Shown here: piece by piece, positions 55,831 to 64,000 of the stretch
How positions within the stretch are numbered: the first letter of the stretch is position 1
How the letters are laid out: each line of letters opens with the position of its first letter
From: Desulfobacteraceae bacterium
GTDB taxonomy: Bacteria; Desulfobacterota; Desulfobacteria; Desulfobacterales; Desulfobacteraceae
NCBI GenBank assembly: GCA_024225635.1
Contig: JAAEMK010000497.1
Coordinates: forward strand, 1 to 64,000
Direction of reading: 5' to 3'
Length of the DNA stretch: 64,000 nucleotides
The notes under the pieces: model-generated
What the model was told of the DNA's origin: nothing
The model's database searches: none
The model's input: the letters and a program-made list of their open reading frames with translations, nothing else
Position numbers and translations under genes: made by a program

Positions 55831-57258
55831 ATGAATGACATGGACAAACCGCCGTCCCCCGGAACCTCCCTCCTGCCCGAGCGTGATTGGGATAAGTTGC
55901 TGACACTGATGGAGGCAGGGCAAGTGGTGCCTGTGATCGGCCCGGAGCTGCTTTGCGTAAATTGGGAACAGGATTCCCTGGCCCGGCTTTACGATCTGTG
56001 GGGCCGGGCACTGGCCCAGGGGAGAGGGTTGGAAGGGATATCAGCGCCAGAGAGGACCCCTCTTCTTTACAGAATCGCGAACCTGCTGATCGAGAAGCCG
56101 GACCCGGAGTTGCAACAACCCGGCGACCTGGAGTATGAGATCAACCTTGTCATTCGCGACCAGCGCTGGCCCGTGCCGGAATCGTTGCGGCAATTGGCGG
56201 AGATCCGGGATTTCCCGCTCTACATCACAACAACCATCGATCATCTCATGGATAGGGCGTTACGGGAAGCAGGGGGGGATCGTGGGGGCCCATTGCAGAT
56301 TCTTTTTAATAGGAGCGGCAACGCGCGCAGCTGCGACTTGCCCCCGGAGTTCGTACCGGGCCGGTTGCCAACGGTGTTTCATCTCTTTGGCGCCTCTTGC
56401 ACCAATCCGGACGGATTTGCCGCAACAGAGGATGCGTTGATTGAATTCAGCTGGGCGCTCATAGACAGGGATTATGGGCCAGTGAGGCTGTATGATTTCC
56501 TCCGCGGCAAGAAGATCCTGCTCCTTGGCTGTGATTTTCCGGATTGGCTTGAGCGCTTTTTTATTCATGCATTGGCCCGAAGGACCGATGAAAAGATTGC
56601 ATGGGAATATGTGAGTGATTGCCACCAATGTGGTCTGCGCAATTTTTTGAGGCGCAAAAAAGCAAGGGTGTTGCCGCCGCTATCTCCGGTGGATTTCATT
56701 GCTGAATTGCACCAGCGCTGGCAGGCCAGGCAGCAGCCGGAGCAAAAGACAGTTGATGAACACGGGGACGCGGCCATGCCCAGCGAGACGAAACCCGGTG
56801 CGGTGTTTTTGAGCTACGCCCGGGAAGACAAGGAAACTGTTGTTTCCATCCGGGCGCAACTGGAAGCGGCAAACATAGACACCTGGATGGATGAGAAGGG
56901 CTTGCCTCCCGGTGCCATGTTTGAGCATGTGATACACGACAATATAAAGAATGCGTCGTTCTTCCTGGCGATTATTTCCCGTTCCCTGGATCTGACCCAT
57001 TCAAATCGGCCGGGCCGGTTTGTTTTGAAAGAATGGAAATGGGCTGAAAACGAGAACCTGAATCGTCCCAGGAACACCTGTTTCCTGCAGCCTGTGGTGG
57101 TGGACGACACACCGGCGGACGCAGGCTTTATAGACCGCGAGTTCCGGGAGTTCAATTTCACGTACCTTTGTGACGGCAAACTGCCTCCGGAGTTTATCAA
57201 TTTTTTGAAGCAGGGCATACGGCGTTTTCGACGCAGGCCGGGAGGAGTCACCCCATGA
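55831..57258 (+). CDS. SIR2-like/TIR fusion, candidate NAD-consuming effector
   Basis: From the ATG at 55831 (after GGTGGA) the product has 475 residues. The N-terminal half is a SIR2-like domain: VVPVIGPELL in place of the GAG loop, TTTID (133-137) where catalytic SIR2 has TTN-x-D, and HLFG (184-187) where LHG is usual. The key Asn and His seem replaced. A linker (about 300-320) leads to a TIR domain from about 323 (VFLSYAREDKETV) with likely catalytic E365 in FEHVI. TIR domains of defence systems cleave NAD+. It overlaps the STAND gene by ATGA, so the two are translated together. Confidence 0.85.
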   Translation: MNDMDKPPSPGTSLLPERDWDKLLTLMEAGQVVPVIGPELLCVNWEQDSLARLYDLWGRALAQGRGLEGISAPERTPLLYRIANLLIEKPDPELQQPGDLEYEINLVIRDQRWPVPESLRQLAEIRDFPLYITTTIDHLMDRALREAGGDRGGPLQILFNRSGNARSCDLPPEFVPGRLPTVFHLFGASCTNPDGFAATEDALIEFSWALIDRDYGPVRLYDFLRGKKILLLGCDFPDWLERFFIHALARRTDEKIAWEYVSDCHQCGLRNFLRRKKARVLPPLSPVDFIAELHQRWQARQQPEQKTVDEHGDAAMPSETKPGAVFLSYAREDKETVVSIRAQLEAANIDTWMDEKGLPPGAMFEHVIHDNIKNASFFLAIISRSLDLTHSNRPGRFVLKEWKWAENENLNRPRNTCFLQPVVVDDTPADAGFIDREFREFNFTYLCDGKLPPEFINFLKQGIRRFRRRPGGVTP

Positions 57259-60200
57259 ACTCGGACACCCCAATATCCCCCCCAGTCCCCCAACCTTCCC
57301 GGACTGAACCCCGCAATCCGTGGAAGAGCCTGCTTTTCTACACCGAACAGGACAGCGACATCTTCTTTGGGAGAGACCGGGAAACCATGGAGTTTCTCCG
57401 CCTGGTGAAGCGTGATATCCTCAGTGTGCTTTTTGCGCGGTCCGGGCTTGGCAAGACTTCGCTTCTCCGTGCGGGGGTGATACCGCTTTTGCGCAAGGAA
57501 GGGTTCTTTCCGGTGATTTTGCGGGTGGACCACTCGGCAACGGCGCCGTCCCCATCCCGGCAAATCATGGAGAAAACCCTTGCAACCGCGGATCGGCTGG
57601 GCATTGAGGTTGAGAAAACAGGGGAATCCGTCACGGCCGTCGCCACCGAAGATGAGCTGGAAACCCTTTGGGAATTTTTCCATCAATGCCAGTTCTGGAC
57701 CCAACGCAACGATCTTATAATTCCCGTGCTTATTCTTGATCAGTTCGAGGAGATATTTACTTTGGGCCGTGAATGCCCGCTCACCCGGGAATTTTCCATT
57801 CAGCTTGCCGATCTTGTTGAAAACCGGATGCCGTCGAGGGTCCAGCGCCGCATGGAGGTAACCGGTGCGCGCCTGGATTTTGACATACGGGCCCATGACT
57901 ATCGGGTGGTATTGTCCCTGCGGGAGGATTTCGTGCCAAAGCTGGATTCCCTGCGGCCGATCATGCCCTCGGTGATGCGCAACCGGTTCGTGCTGGCGCC
58001 CCTGGACCGGGCCCGGGGGGTGGAGATCATCCGCCGGGCAGGGGGGGAGGTCATATCTGAAACCGTTGCAAACGAAATCATGATGGCGGTGGCGGGTGAG
58101 ACTGAATCGGAGGAGGCGGAGCCGGAGGGGCCGGCCTGTTTCCTCGGTGCTGAAATTGAGCCCGCTTATCTGAGCGTCATGTGCCATGAGTTGTTTCAAC
58201 GCATGACGGAGCTTGGCCGAAGCGAGATCGGTTCCGACCTGGTGAAGGCGGAACAACGCAATATTTTGGATGCGCTATATGAACGCAGCTTCAAGGGGCT
58301 GGAGGAAAAGACACGGCTCTTTGTGGAGGATCGTTTGCTGACCCCTTCGGGCTACCGGAGCACGGCGCCCCTGGCCGAGGCAACCCGGGAGGAGATTAAC
58401 GTTACGGACCTGGAAACCCTGGTGGATCGCCGTTTGCTGCGATTTGAAGCCCGGCTGGGCACCCGGCATGTGGAACTATCCCATGATCTGCTCACCGGCA
58501 TCGTTCAAAAGAGCCGGGAAAAGAGGCTGGAAAAGGCAAAGCGGGAAGCGGAACAAAAGCGCCGGGAAGAGTTCCGGGCAAAGCTTCACCGGGAGCGAAT
58601 CCGGGCGTTGAGACTGGGCGCTGTCATAATCATGCTTATTTGCGGGATCTGCTTCTATATCTTTGGCTGGATCGTGTCCCACCACTCCTATTGCAGAAGT
58701 TTCACCAAGCGCTGGGGGATCATTCACCCGGTGGGGCCGCTGCCGGGGTCTGCCGTCGCCCACCGGGCCTGGACCCTTCGCCTGACCAGCCACGGCTGGT
58801 TTGGCAAGGTGTATAAGGCGGAGGTGATCAACGCGACCCATGGGCTTACTTCCAGGCACGGCATTTCGACTTGCCTGGCCAATGCCAATTCCTCCACACC
58901 CCATGAAAGGGAATCGAGTTATGAATTTGTTCTGGATCGTAACGACCGGGTGGTGTATGAGGTCGCCCGGAATCGCTTCGGGCGGATGACCTGGGGGTTT
59001 GTCCATGCCCCCCGCCAGGGGCGCGGGAAGGATCTCCCAACCTCGACAAGGGGAACCTTTCTCGGCCCGGACGGTTATCCCAAGCCCCAGGGCCGCAGCC
59101 GGGCGGAGTTTGTTGAGATTCGCTATGACGACCGGGGCTTTGAAGCCGAACTGAAATACTATGACCGGGAGGGCCGTCCCATGCCGGGGCCGGACCATGC
59201 CTACGGTCAACTTAGGGAGTACGACGGGAAAGGGCAGGAGGTTCGCCTGACCTCCCTTAATGAGAGGGGGGAGCCGATGAATGACAAGGTCGGAAATGCC
59301 GGCATTGAATTGACCTACGACCGGCATGGGAATGTCATTGAATGGCGGGCCCTGGACGTTAAAGGCGAGCATACCCTCATAAAGGACGGGTTTCACCGGG
59401 AACTCAGGGCATATGACAAGTGGGGCCGGATGATCGAGCAACGATTTTTTGACCTGTCCGGCAAACCGGCGGTTGAAACCGTTGAAACCGGCGCCCATCG
59501 GGTCACCTGGGAGTATGATGACCGGGGTAACATCCGGACGGTCAACCTTTATGACCAGGCAGACAAACCCGTTACCGCCGGTGCCGGTTTTTTCGATGTG
59601 CCGGCCCATGAACGACGGGCGGCATACGACCCCCGGAATCGCCTGGAAACGGTCGCCTATTTTGATGAGCACCATGGGCCGGTCACCCACCCGGACGGCT
59701 GGCATGGCTATCGGCAGGAGTATGACGGACGCGGTTTTGTTTCTGCCGTCAGCTTCATGGACAGGGAATGGAAACCGGTGAAAGTGACCACCACCGGCGT
59801 TCACCGGATCGAAATGGTTAACAATGAATGCGGGCAGCCCGTTGAAGAACGGTTTTTCGAGTCCGGCGGCCAGCCGGCAGCCGCCCGTGACCGGGCCTGT
59901 CATATGATCAGGAAGAAGTACGACAAGGCCGGCAACCTTGCGGAAGAACACTATTTCGACAGGAATGACAAACCGGCCATTGATTTGCTCAACGGTGTCC
60001 ATGGGGTCGTTAAAACCTTTGACCGGTTCCGGAAACCCGTTCTAATCCGGTTTTTTGACAAATCCGGTCACCCCGTAAACAATTATCAAGGGTTTAACCA
60101 GGAAGAATCGAATTATGACGATTACGGTTCGATCCTGGGCACGAAATATTATGACAAGGATAGCATCTCCTGCCAGGGCCCTGACGGCGTTCATTCCATC

Positions 60201-61310
60201 GTTTACAGCTACGATTTGCGCGGTCTGCTCATGGAGGATGTCCGTTATGATCCCGGCCGCGAGCCCACCGTTGACAAGAACGGCATCCACAAGATCGTTT
60301 ACGACTACAACGATAAACGCCAGCAAACAAGGGTCCAGTACTTCGGCACCCACCGCAAACCTGCCGAAAACAAGGCGGGGGACCATATTATTTTCAGGGC
60401 GTTTGACCCGGGGGGACGTGAAACCATGCTCACGCGCCTCCGGGGGGACGGCGGTCCGAACCTTGACCGGGAACTGGGGGTCGCAACCCGGAGACAGATT
60501 CTGGACAGGGAAAACCGGTGGATCGAGCAGGCATATTATGGTCCGGAAAACCGCCTGGTAACCGGGGCCCCGGGATTTGCAAAAGCCACGGTCATTTATC
60601 AATCCGATACCCGGCGAAAGATTCAACTTTTCGGCACGGACGGCAGGCCCGAATTCAATCCCCTGTATGGGTACGCCATCATGAAATCCGACACCGGGAA
60701 AAGCGGTGTGACCATCAATTCCTATCATGGGCCAAACGGGGAACTGATCACCGGCCCGGCCGGGTATGCCCGGGTGCGCCGTAGCTGGGACGAAAACGGC
60801 GGGCTTTTGAGCCGGGCCTGGTTCGGACCGGACGGTTCCCCGGTGGACGGTCCCGGCGGGTATCATCGCATGGAGCGGCCCCGGGGGCTCCTGTCGGGCC
60901 GGGCCAGGTTTTTTGATGCTGAAAACCGTGAAATCACCTCCCATGATCCGGACAAGCTGGCCGCCGTCATCTTTATCGCCGTGGTCGAAAGTATCAAACT
61001 GCCCGCGGCCAGGGCGGGGCTGCATGCCGGGGATATCCTGTGGCGGTATGGCAGCTGGCGGCTCCCGGATGCCTTGCGGGAGCAGCGGACAAAGGGAGGG
61101 GACCTGAAAATCATCATAAAGGCAGTCATGCTGTCGTTTCTTGCCGAGCGGGACCGGCTCGGGGCTGAACCGGTGCCCATGACCGTCATTCGCAAGGGGA
61201 AAACTGTCCGCTTGACCATGCCGCCGCTTCCGGAAAAAAACCTTGGGGTGCGCATCGAGGGCAGGACGGTTCCCGTTGCGGTCTTTGAGGGCTGGAACGC
61301 CTCCCTTTGA
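57255..61310 (+). CDS. Membrane STAND ATPase with YD-like repeats and PDZ-like end
   Basis: The 1351-residue protein starts with a STAND (nSTAND1-like) NTPase: GRDRE box, Walker A with K67 (SGLGKTSLL), Walker B D162 with E165 (LILDQFEEIF), and a winged-helix-like part ending in VELSHDLLTGIV. A charged helix precedes one membrane segment (about 452-473). After it lie about 18 repeats of 32-34 residues (about 615-1205) of the form YD..G......YFD..G.P....G.H. A PDZ-like domain follows (about 1230-1340; AARAGLHAGDILW). The repeats and PDZ part should be periplasmic. It probably senses a signal and switches on the SIR2/TIR protein. Confidence 0.82.
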   Translation: MNSDTPISPPVPQPSRTEPRNPWKSLLFYTEQDSDIFFGRDRETMEFLRLVKRDILSVLFARSGLGKTSLLRAGVIPLLRKEGFFPVILRVDHSATAPSPSRQIMEKTLATADRLGIEVEKTGESVTAVATEDELETLWEFFHQCQFWTQRNDLIIPVLILDQFEEIFTLGRECPLTREFSIQLADLVENRMPSRVQRRMEVTGARLDFDIRAHDYRVVLSLREDFVPKLDSLRPIMPSVMRNRFVLAPLDRARGVEIIRRAGGEVISETVANEIMMAVAGETESEEAEPEGPACFLGAEIEPAYLSVMCHELFQRMTELGRSEIGSDLVKAEQRNILDALYERSFKGLEEKTRLFVEDRLLTPSGYRSTAPLAEATREEINVTDLETLVDRRLLRFEARLGTRHVELSHDLLTGIVQKSREKRLEKAKREAEQKRREEFRAKLHRERIRALRLGAVIIMLICGICFYIFGWIVSHHSYCRSFTKRWGIIHPVGPLPGSAVAHRAWTLRLTSHGWFGKVYKAEVINATHGLTSRHGISTCLANANSSTPHERESSYEFVLDRNDRVVYEVARNRFGRMTWGFVHAPRQGRGKDLPTSTRGTFLGPDGYPKPQGRSRAEFVEIRYDDRGFEAELKYYDREGRPMPGPDHAYGQLREYDGKGQEVRLTSLNERGEPMNDKVGNAGIELTYDRHGNVIEWRALDVKGEHTLIKDGFHRELRAYDKWGRMIEQRFFDLSGKPAVETVETGAHRVTWEYDDRGNIRTVNLYDQADKPVTAGAGFFDVPAHERRAAYDPRNRLETVAYFDEHHGPVTHPDGWHGYRQEYDGRGFVSAVSFMDREWKPVKVTTTGVHRIEMVNNECGQPVEERFFESGGQPAAARDRACHMIRKKYDKAGNLAEEHYFDRNDKPAIDLLNGVHGVVKTFDRFRKPVLIRFFDKSGHPVNNYQGFNQEESNYDDYGSILGTKYYDKDSISCQGPDGVHSIVYSYDLRGLLMEDVRYDPGREPTVDKNGIHKIVYDYNDKRQQTRVQYFGTHRKPAENKAGDHIIFRAFDPGGRETMLTRLRGDGGPNLDRELGVATRRQILDRENRWIEQAYYGPENRLVTGAPGFAKATVIYQSDTRRKIQLFGTDGRPEFNPLYGYAIMKSDTGKSGVTINSYHGPNGELITGPAGYARVRRSWDENGGLLSRAWFGPDGSPVDGPGGYHRMERPRGLLSGRARFFDAENREITSHDPDKLAAVIFIAVVESIKLPAARAGLHAGDILWRYGSWRLPDALREQRTKGGDLKIIIKAVMLSFLAERDRLGAEPVPMTVIRKGKTVRLTMPPLPEKNLGVRIEGRTVPVAVFEGWNASL

Positions 61311-61345
61311 CAGCAAAACGTCAGGCGTGGGCGATACCGGCTATT

Positions 61346-61981
61346 TCATTTCCGGGGGTGTTGCCTGCGCCAGGCCCTTGGGCTTTGGTACCGGGAGCCC
61401 AGGGACCAGATGCCCCTGAGGCGGCGCCTGGCATCGGCCTCGGCCTTGCGGTAGCGCTTACGGTCGATACCCTTGACCGTCTTTCCCCGGTAGACCTCGG
61501 CAAGCCCCGCTTGCAACAGGGCCAGGTTGACGTTGACTTCCTTTACGAACACTTCGGCAAGCTGTCGGTTGTACGAGCCCATGCCATGGCTTTTGATGGT
61601 GACGGTTTTTCCGGCGACCATTTTTTTGAGCAGGCGTTTGGATTCCCGGCTGAAGGGTTGGCCCGGGAGCGTTCCACGGCCGGTTTCAGGGGCGTCAATG
61701 CCGGCCAGCCTCACCATGAGGGTGAGATGGGCGTCTTTCACCTTGATGGAGTCGCCGTCATACACGGCCAGGACCTTGAACCGCCGGCCCGGGGTCGTCG
61801 CGGCCTTGGCCTTTGGTTTGGCTTTTGTCTCCTTGGCGATCCCCGGCCGGGAGGTTGACCGGGGGGGGTGGACGTTGCTGAAATGCTTCACCCCTGCCTT
61901 GTCTGTCCAGAAGTAGATCTCCGCTCTGGCCGGGGCGGCAGCCAGGGTCACCATGAGGACGGCCAGGACGATCTGGATCAT
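61346..61981 (-). CDS. Secreted thermonuclease-family nuclease with DUF4124
   Basis: The 211-residue protein has a signal peptide (about 1-20), a short DUF4124 segment (EIYFWTDKAGVKHFSNVHPP), a basic linker, and a staphylococcal-nuclease-like domain (about 68-185). That domain has VYDGDSIKV, RLAGIDAPE and the late YNRQLAEVFV. It should degrade nucleic acids outside the cytoplasm using calcium. It is convergent with the STAND gene, 35 bp away, and marks the return to ordinary chromosome. Confidence 0.92.
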   Translation of the reverse strand: MIQIVLAVLMVTLAAAPARAEIYFWTDKAGVKHFSNVHPPRSTSRPGIAKETKAKPKAKAATTPGRRFKVLAVYDGDSIKVKDAHLTLMVRLAGIDAPETGRGTLPGQPFSRESKRLLKKMVAGKTVTIKSHGMGSYNRQLAEVFVKEVNVNLALLQAGLAEVYRGKTVKGIDRKRYRKAEADARRRLRGIWSLGSRYQSPRAWRRQHPRK

Positions 61982-62112
61982 GGGATCGGGCCTCCTGTAA
62001 TAAGGGTATCATGGATTTTTGCTTTTGAATTTATACCTGTCGGACCAGTTAAAATAAGAAACCGGGGGCCGGGTTCTTTAAGTTATGGACGGTTTGCGGG
62101 GGGCAAGTCAAT

Positions 62113-62143
62113 AAAAAAAAAGCTGCCCCCGGATGGGGGCAGC
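62113..62143 (-). terminator. Rho-independent terminator of the thiolase operon
   Basis: GCTGCCCCC and GGGGGCAGC pair around four bases. On the minus strand they are followed by a run of nine Ts (62121-62113). It lies about 35 bp after the thiolase stop. Confidence 0.93.
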
Positions 62144-62179
62144 CGTATTACGTCACGTTAACTTGGGGTTGATCAGGGG

Positions 62180-63358
62180 TTAGAGTCTCTCAAAGATGCC
62201 TGCGGCACCCATGCCGCCGCCGATGCACATGGAGACAATGCCGTAGCGGCCCTTGACTTCCTGGAGGTTGGCGATACATGTGGCGGTGAGTTTCGCGCCG
62301 GTGCATCCCAGGGGATGGCCCAGGGCGATGGCGCCGCCGTGGATGTTGATTTTGTCCATGTACTTCTCGATGCCCAGCTCCCGGATGCTGTAGATGGCCT
62401 GGGAGGCAAAGGCTTCGTTGATCTCGAAGATATCGATGTCGTCCACGGTCAGGTTGGCCTGCTCCAGCACCTTGGGGATGGCGTATCGGGGACCCACGCC
62501 CATCTCGTCCGAGCGGCATCCCACGGTGGCGTAGGAGACCAGGCGCGCAATGGGTTTGAGACCCAGCTCTTCGCATTTCTCCTTGGAGGCGATGATGGTG
62601 GCGGCGGCGCCGTCCGTGGTCTGGGAGGAGTTACCGGCGGTGACGCTGCCGTTGACGGCAAACACCGTGCGCAGCTTGCCCAGGCTCTCGGGGGTGGACT
62701 GACGGATACCGTCGTCGGCATCCACCAGGAACATCTCTTTCTTATAGGTGCCGTCCGCCTGCTCCACATATTTGTAGGCCGGGGTGGGAATGAGCTCGGT
62801 GAAGAGGCCCTTGTCCCTGGCGGCTGCAGCCTTGTCCTGGGATTTGGCGGCAAACTCGTCCTGGTCCTGCCGGGAGATGTTGTAGCGGTTGGCAACGTTT
62901 TCCGCAGTGATGCCCATGGAGATGTACTTGTCCGGGTTGGTCTTGGAAAATTCGGGATGGGGACGGGGCGTGTTGCCGCCCATGGGAACAAAGGTCATGG
63001 ACTCGACACCGGCGCCGATCACAACTTCCGACCATCCCATCTGGACCCTGGCAGTGGCAAGGGCGATGGACTCAAGGCCGGATGAGCAGAAACGGTTGAC
63101 CGTGGCGCCGGAGGTCTTGTCGGGAAAGCCTGCCATCTGGGCGCCGATCCGGCCGATGTTGAGGCCCTGCTCTCCCTCGGGAAAGGAGCATCCGCACATG
63201 ACGTCCTCGATATCGTCCGGGGTAAGACCCTCGGTACGTTCCACCGCCGTCTTCAGGATGAATGAAATGAGCTCCTCAGGACGGGTCTCTTTGAAATGAC
63301 CCCTCCTCTGCTTGCAGCCCGGGGTTCTGATTGACTGTACTATATATGCATCTCTCAT
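62180..63358 (-). CDS. fadA: Acetyl-CoA acyltransferase (thiolase)
   Basis: The 392-residue thiolase has the acyl-accepting C91 in NRFCSSGLESIA, the EINEAFASQ histidine-side motif and HGGAIALGHPLGCTGAK. It ends with the base cysteine in CIGGGMGAAGIFE. It cleaves 3-ketoacyl-CoA in beta-oxidation or runs in reverse. It is 14 bp after the FadN-like gene and before a strong terminator, so the pair forms the end of one operon. Confidence 0.95.
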   Translation of the reverse strand: MRDAYIVQSIRTPGCKQRRGHFKETRPEELISFILKTAVERTEGLTPDDIEDVMCGCSFPEGEQGLNIGRIGAQMAGFPDKTSGATVNRFCSSGLESIALATARVQMGWSEVVIGAGVESMTFVPMGGNTPRPHPEFSKTNPDKYISMGITAENVANRYNISRQDQDEFAAKSQDKAAAARDKGLFTELIPTPAYKYVEQADGTYKKEMFLVDADDGIRQSTPESLGKLRTVFAVNGSVTAGNSSQTTDGAAATIIASKEKCEELGLKPIARLVSYATVGCRSDEMGVGPRYAIPKVLEQANLTVDDIDIFEINEAFASQAIYSIRELGIEKYMDKINIHGGAIALGHPLGCTGAKLTATCIANLQEVKGRYGIVSMCIGGGMGAAGIFERL

Positions 63359-63372
63359 TTGTAATCCTCCTT

Positions 63373-64000
63373 CTAGTTTCTGAGCGGTTTACCGGTTTTC
63401 AGCATGTGATCGATCCTTGCCATGGTCTTATCTTCCCTGGCAAAGTCGCAAAAGGCCTCTCGTTCGAGTTTGAGGATCGCATCCTCGGTAACAAGGGTGT
63501 TCTTGTTGACATCACCGCCGCTCATAACATAGGCGATACGTTTGGCAAGGAATGCATCATAATCGCTCATGAAGTTACCTTCGAGCATGTTGTAGATCTC
63601 TGCGTTGACCATGCCCCAGCCCGCGTTGCCAATGACCCTGAGACGCTCTTTCTTCGGGGGTGCATAGGCATCGTCAACCATCTTCAGGACCTCTTTCTTG
63701 GCCTCGCCGATGAGGTTGTCGCGGTTGAAGACGATCCGGTCCGCAATACCAAGATAGCCGTTGCCCTTTGCCTGGGCAGCCGACATGGAAACCTTGGCCA
63801 TGGCGACGTTCATGAAGGCGGGAATGAAGAATTTGGCAAGGTCGTTATCCTTGGCTGTTCCCGCGGGAAGGGCGTTGATGAATTTCTTCCAGATGTTCAT
63901 GCATCCGCCGCCGGCGGGCAGAAGGCCCACGCCGATTTCAACCAGGCCCATGTAAAGCTCTGAATGGGCGACGATCCTGTCGGCACCCAGGCAGGTCTCG
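63373..64000 (-). CDS. fadN: FadN-type 3-hydroxyacyl-CoA dehydrogenase/enoyl-CoA hydratase, partial
   Basis: The frame is open to the right edge of the window, so the 5' part is missing. The visible part reads ETCLGADRIVAHSELYMGLV then EIGVGLLPAGGGC, the enoyl-CoA hydratase core, and continues to a typical FadN C-terminus. In FadN-type proteins the dehydrogenase comes first and the hydratase last, opposite to FadB, which fits this position. The ATG at 63951 is internal, not a true start. It would hydrate enoyl-CoA and oxidise the 3-hydroxyacyl-CoA for the thiolase that follows. Confidence 0.85.
   Translation of the reverse strand, partial: ETCLGADRIVAHSELYMGLVEIGVGLLPAGGGCMNIWKKFINALPAGTAKDNDLAKFFIPAFMNVAMAKVSMSAAQAKGNGYLGIADRIVFNRDNLIGEAKKEVLKMVDDAYAPPKKERLRVIGNAGWGMVNAEIYNMLEGNFMSDYDAFLAKRIAYVMSGGDVNKNTLVTEDAILKLEREAFCDFAREDKTMARIDHMLKTGKPLRN

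Noticed and set aside
55456-55838. Small ORFs upstream of the SIR2/TIR gene
   Set aside because: They lack ribosome sites and recognisable similarity, and the first begins inside the terminator at 55448-55479.

Overview
The window reads as a chromosomal segment of an anaerobic, probably sulfate-reducing, Desulfobacterota bacterium (a Desulfobacteraceae or Desulfoluna-like lineage is my best guess). This rests on a single-chain pyruvate:ferredoxin oxidoreductase, a glycyl-radical dehydratase with its activase, a full-length 604-residue acyl-CoA dehydrogenase, thiolase and FadN-type beta-oxidation genes, and an Mla-type lipid transport operon. The housekeeping parts look GC-rich. The stretch from about 35.3 to 55.8 kb is visibly AT-richer and is accessory DNA.

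Layout. 1-135: five tandem 23-bp repeats resembling an IS21-type element end. 138-1800: two decayed copies of the 3' end and downstream region of an rdgC-linked gene. 1.7-2.9 kb: rdgC and its partner. 3.2-13.3 kb: nifJ, hsp20, lon, rlpA, gmhB, recD2. 13.4-18.5 kb: a CGGC protein, an EamA exporter and mlaEFD plus a lipoprotein. 18.6-21.4 kb: a hybrid histidine kinase and a solute-binding protein. 21.5-30.5 kb: a dppABCDF peptide transporter followed by a HypD-type glycyl radical enzyme and its activase, which suggests use of hydroxyproline-containing peptides. 30.6-35.2 kb: a DUF523 protein, acyl-CoA dehydrogenase, an RNA methyltransferase and ssb.

35.2-55.2 kb is a mobile defence island inserted behind ssb. 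It opens with three consecutive tyrosine recombinases and a small coiled-coil protein, a recombinase-trio layout like Tn554, RIT or GMT elements. The third recombinase is broken by an 80-bp MITE-like insertion whose exact removal restores the reading frame. Then comes a tightly overlapping minus-strand operon of a ComEC-like metallo-beta-lactamase protein, an E2-E1-JAB triple fusion and a patatin phospholipase. It resembles type II CBASS without a CD-NTase. Facing it is a type I restriction operon (half-size hsdS, hsdM, hsdS, hsdR, M48 peptidase) with a Septu-like PtuA/PtuB pair nested inside. Three 19-bp palindromic operators in the shared intergenic region appear to control both operons.

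55.8-61.3 kb holds a two-gene unit of more host-like composition: a SIR2-like/TIR fusion overlapping by ATGA with a 1351-residue membrane-spanning STAND ATPase, which carries about 18 YD-like repeats and a PDZ-like end. I consider this unit and the MBL/E2-E1-JAB/patatin operon the best candidates for undescribed systems. The window closes with a secreted nuclease and two beta-oxidation genes, the last cut by the window edge. I saw no rRNA, tRNA or CRISPR array.
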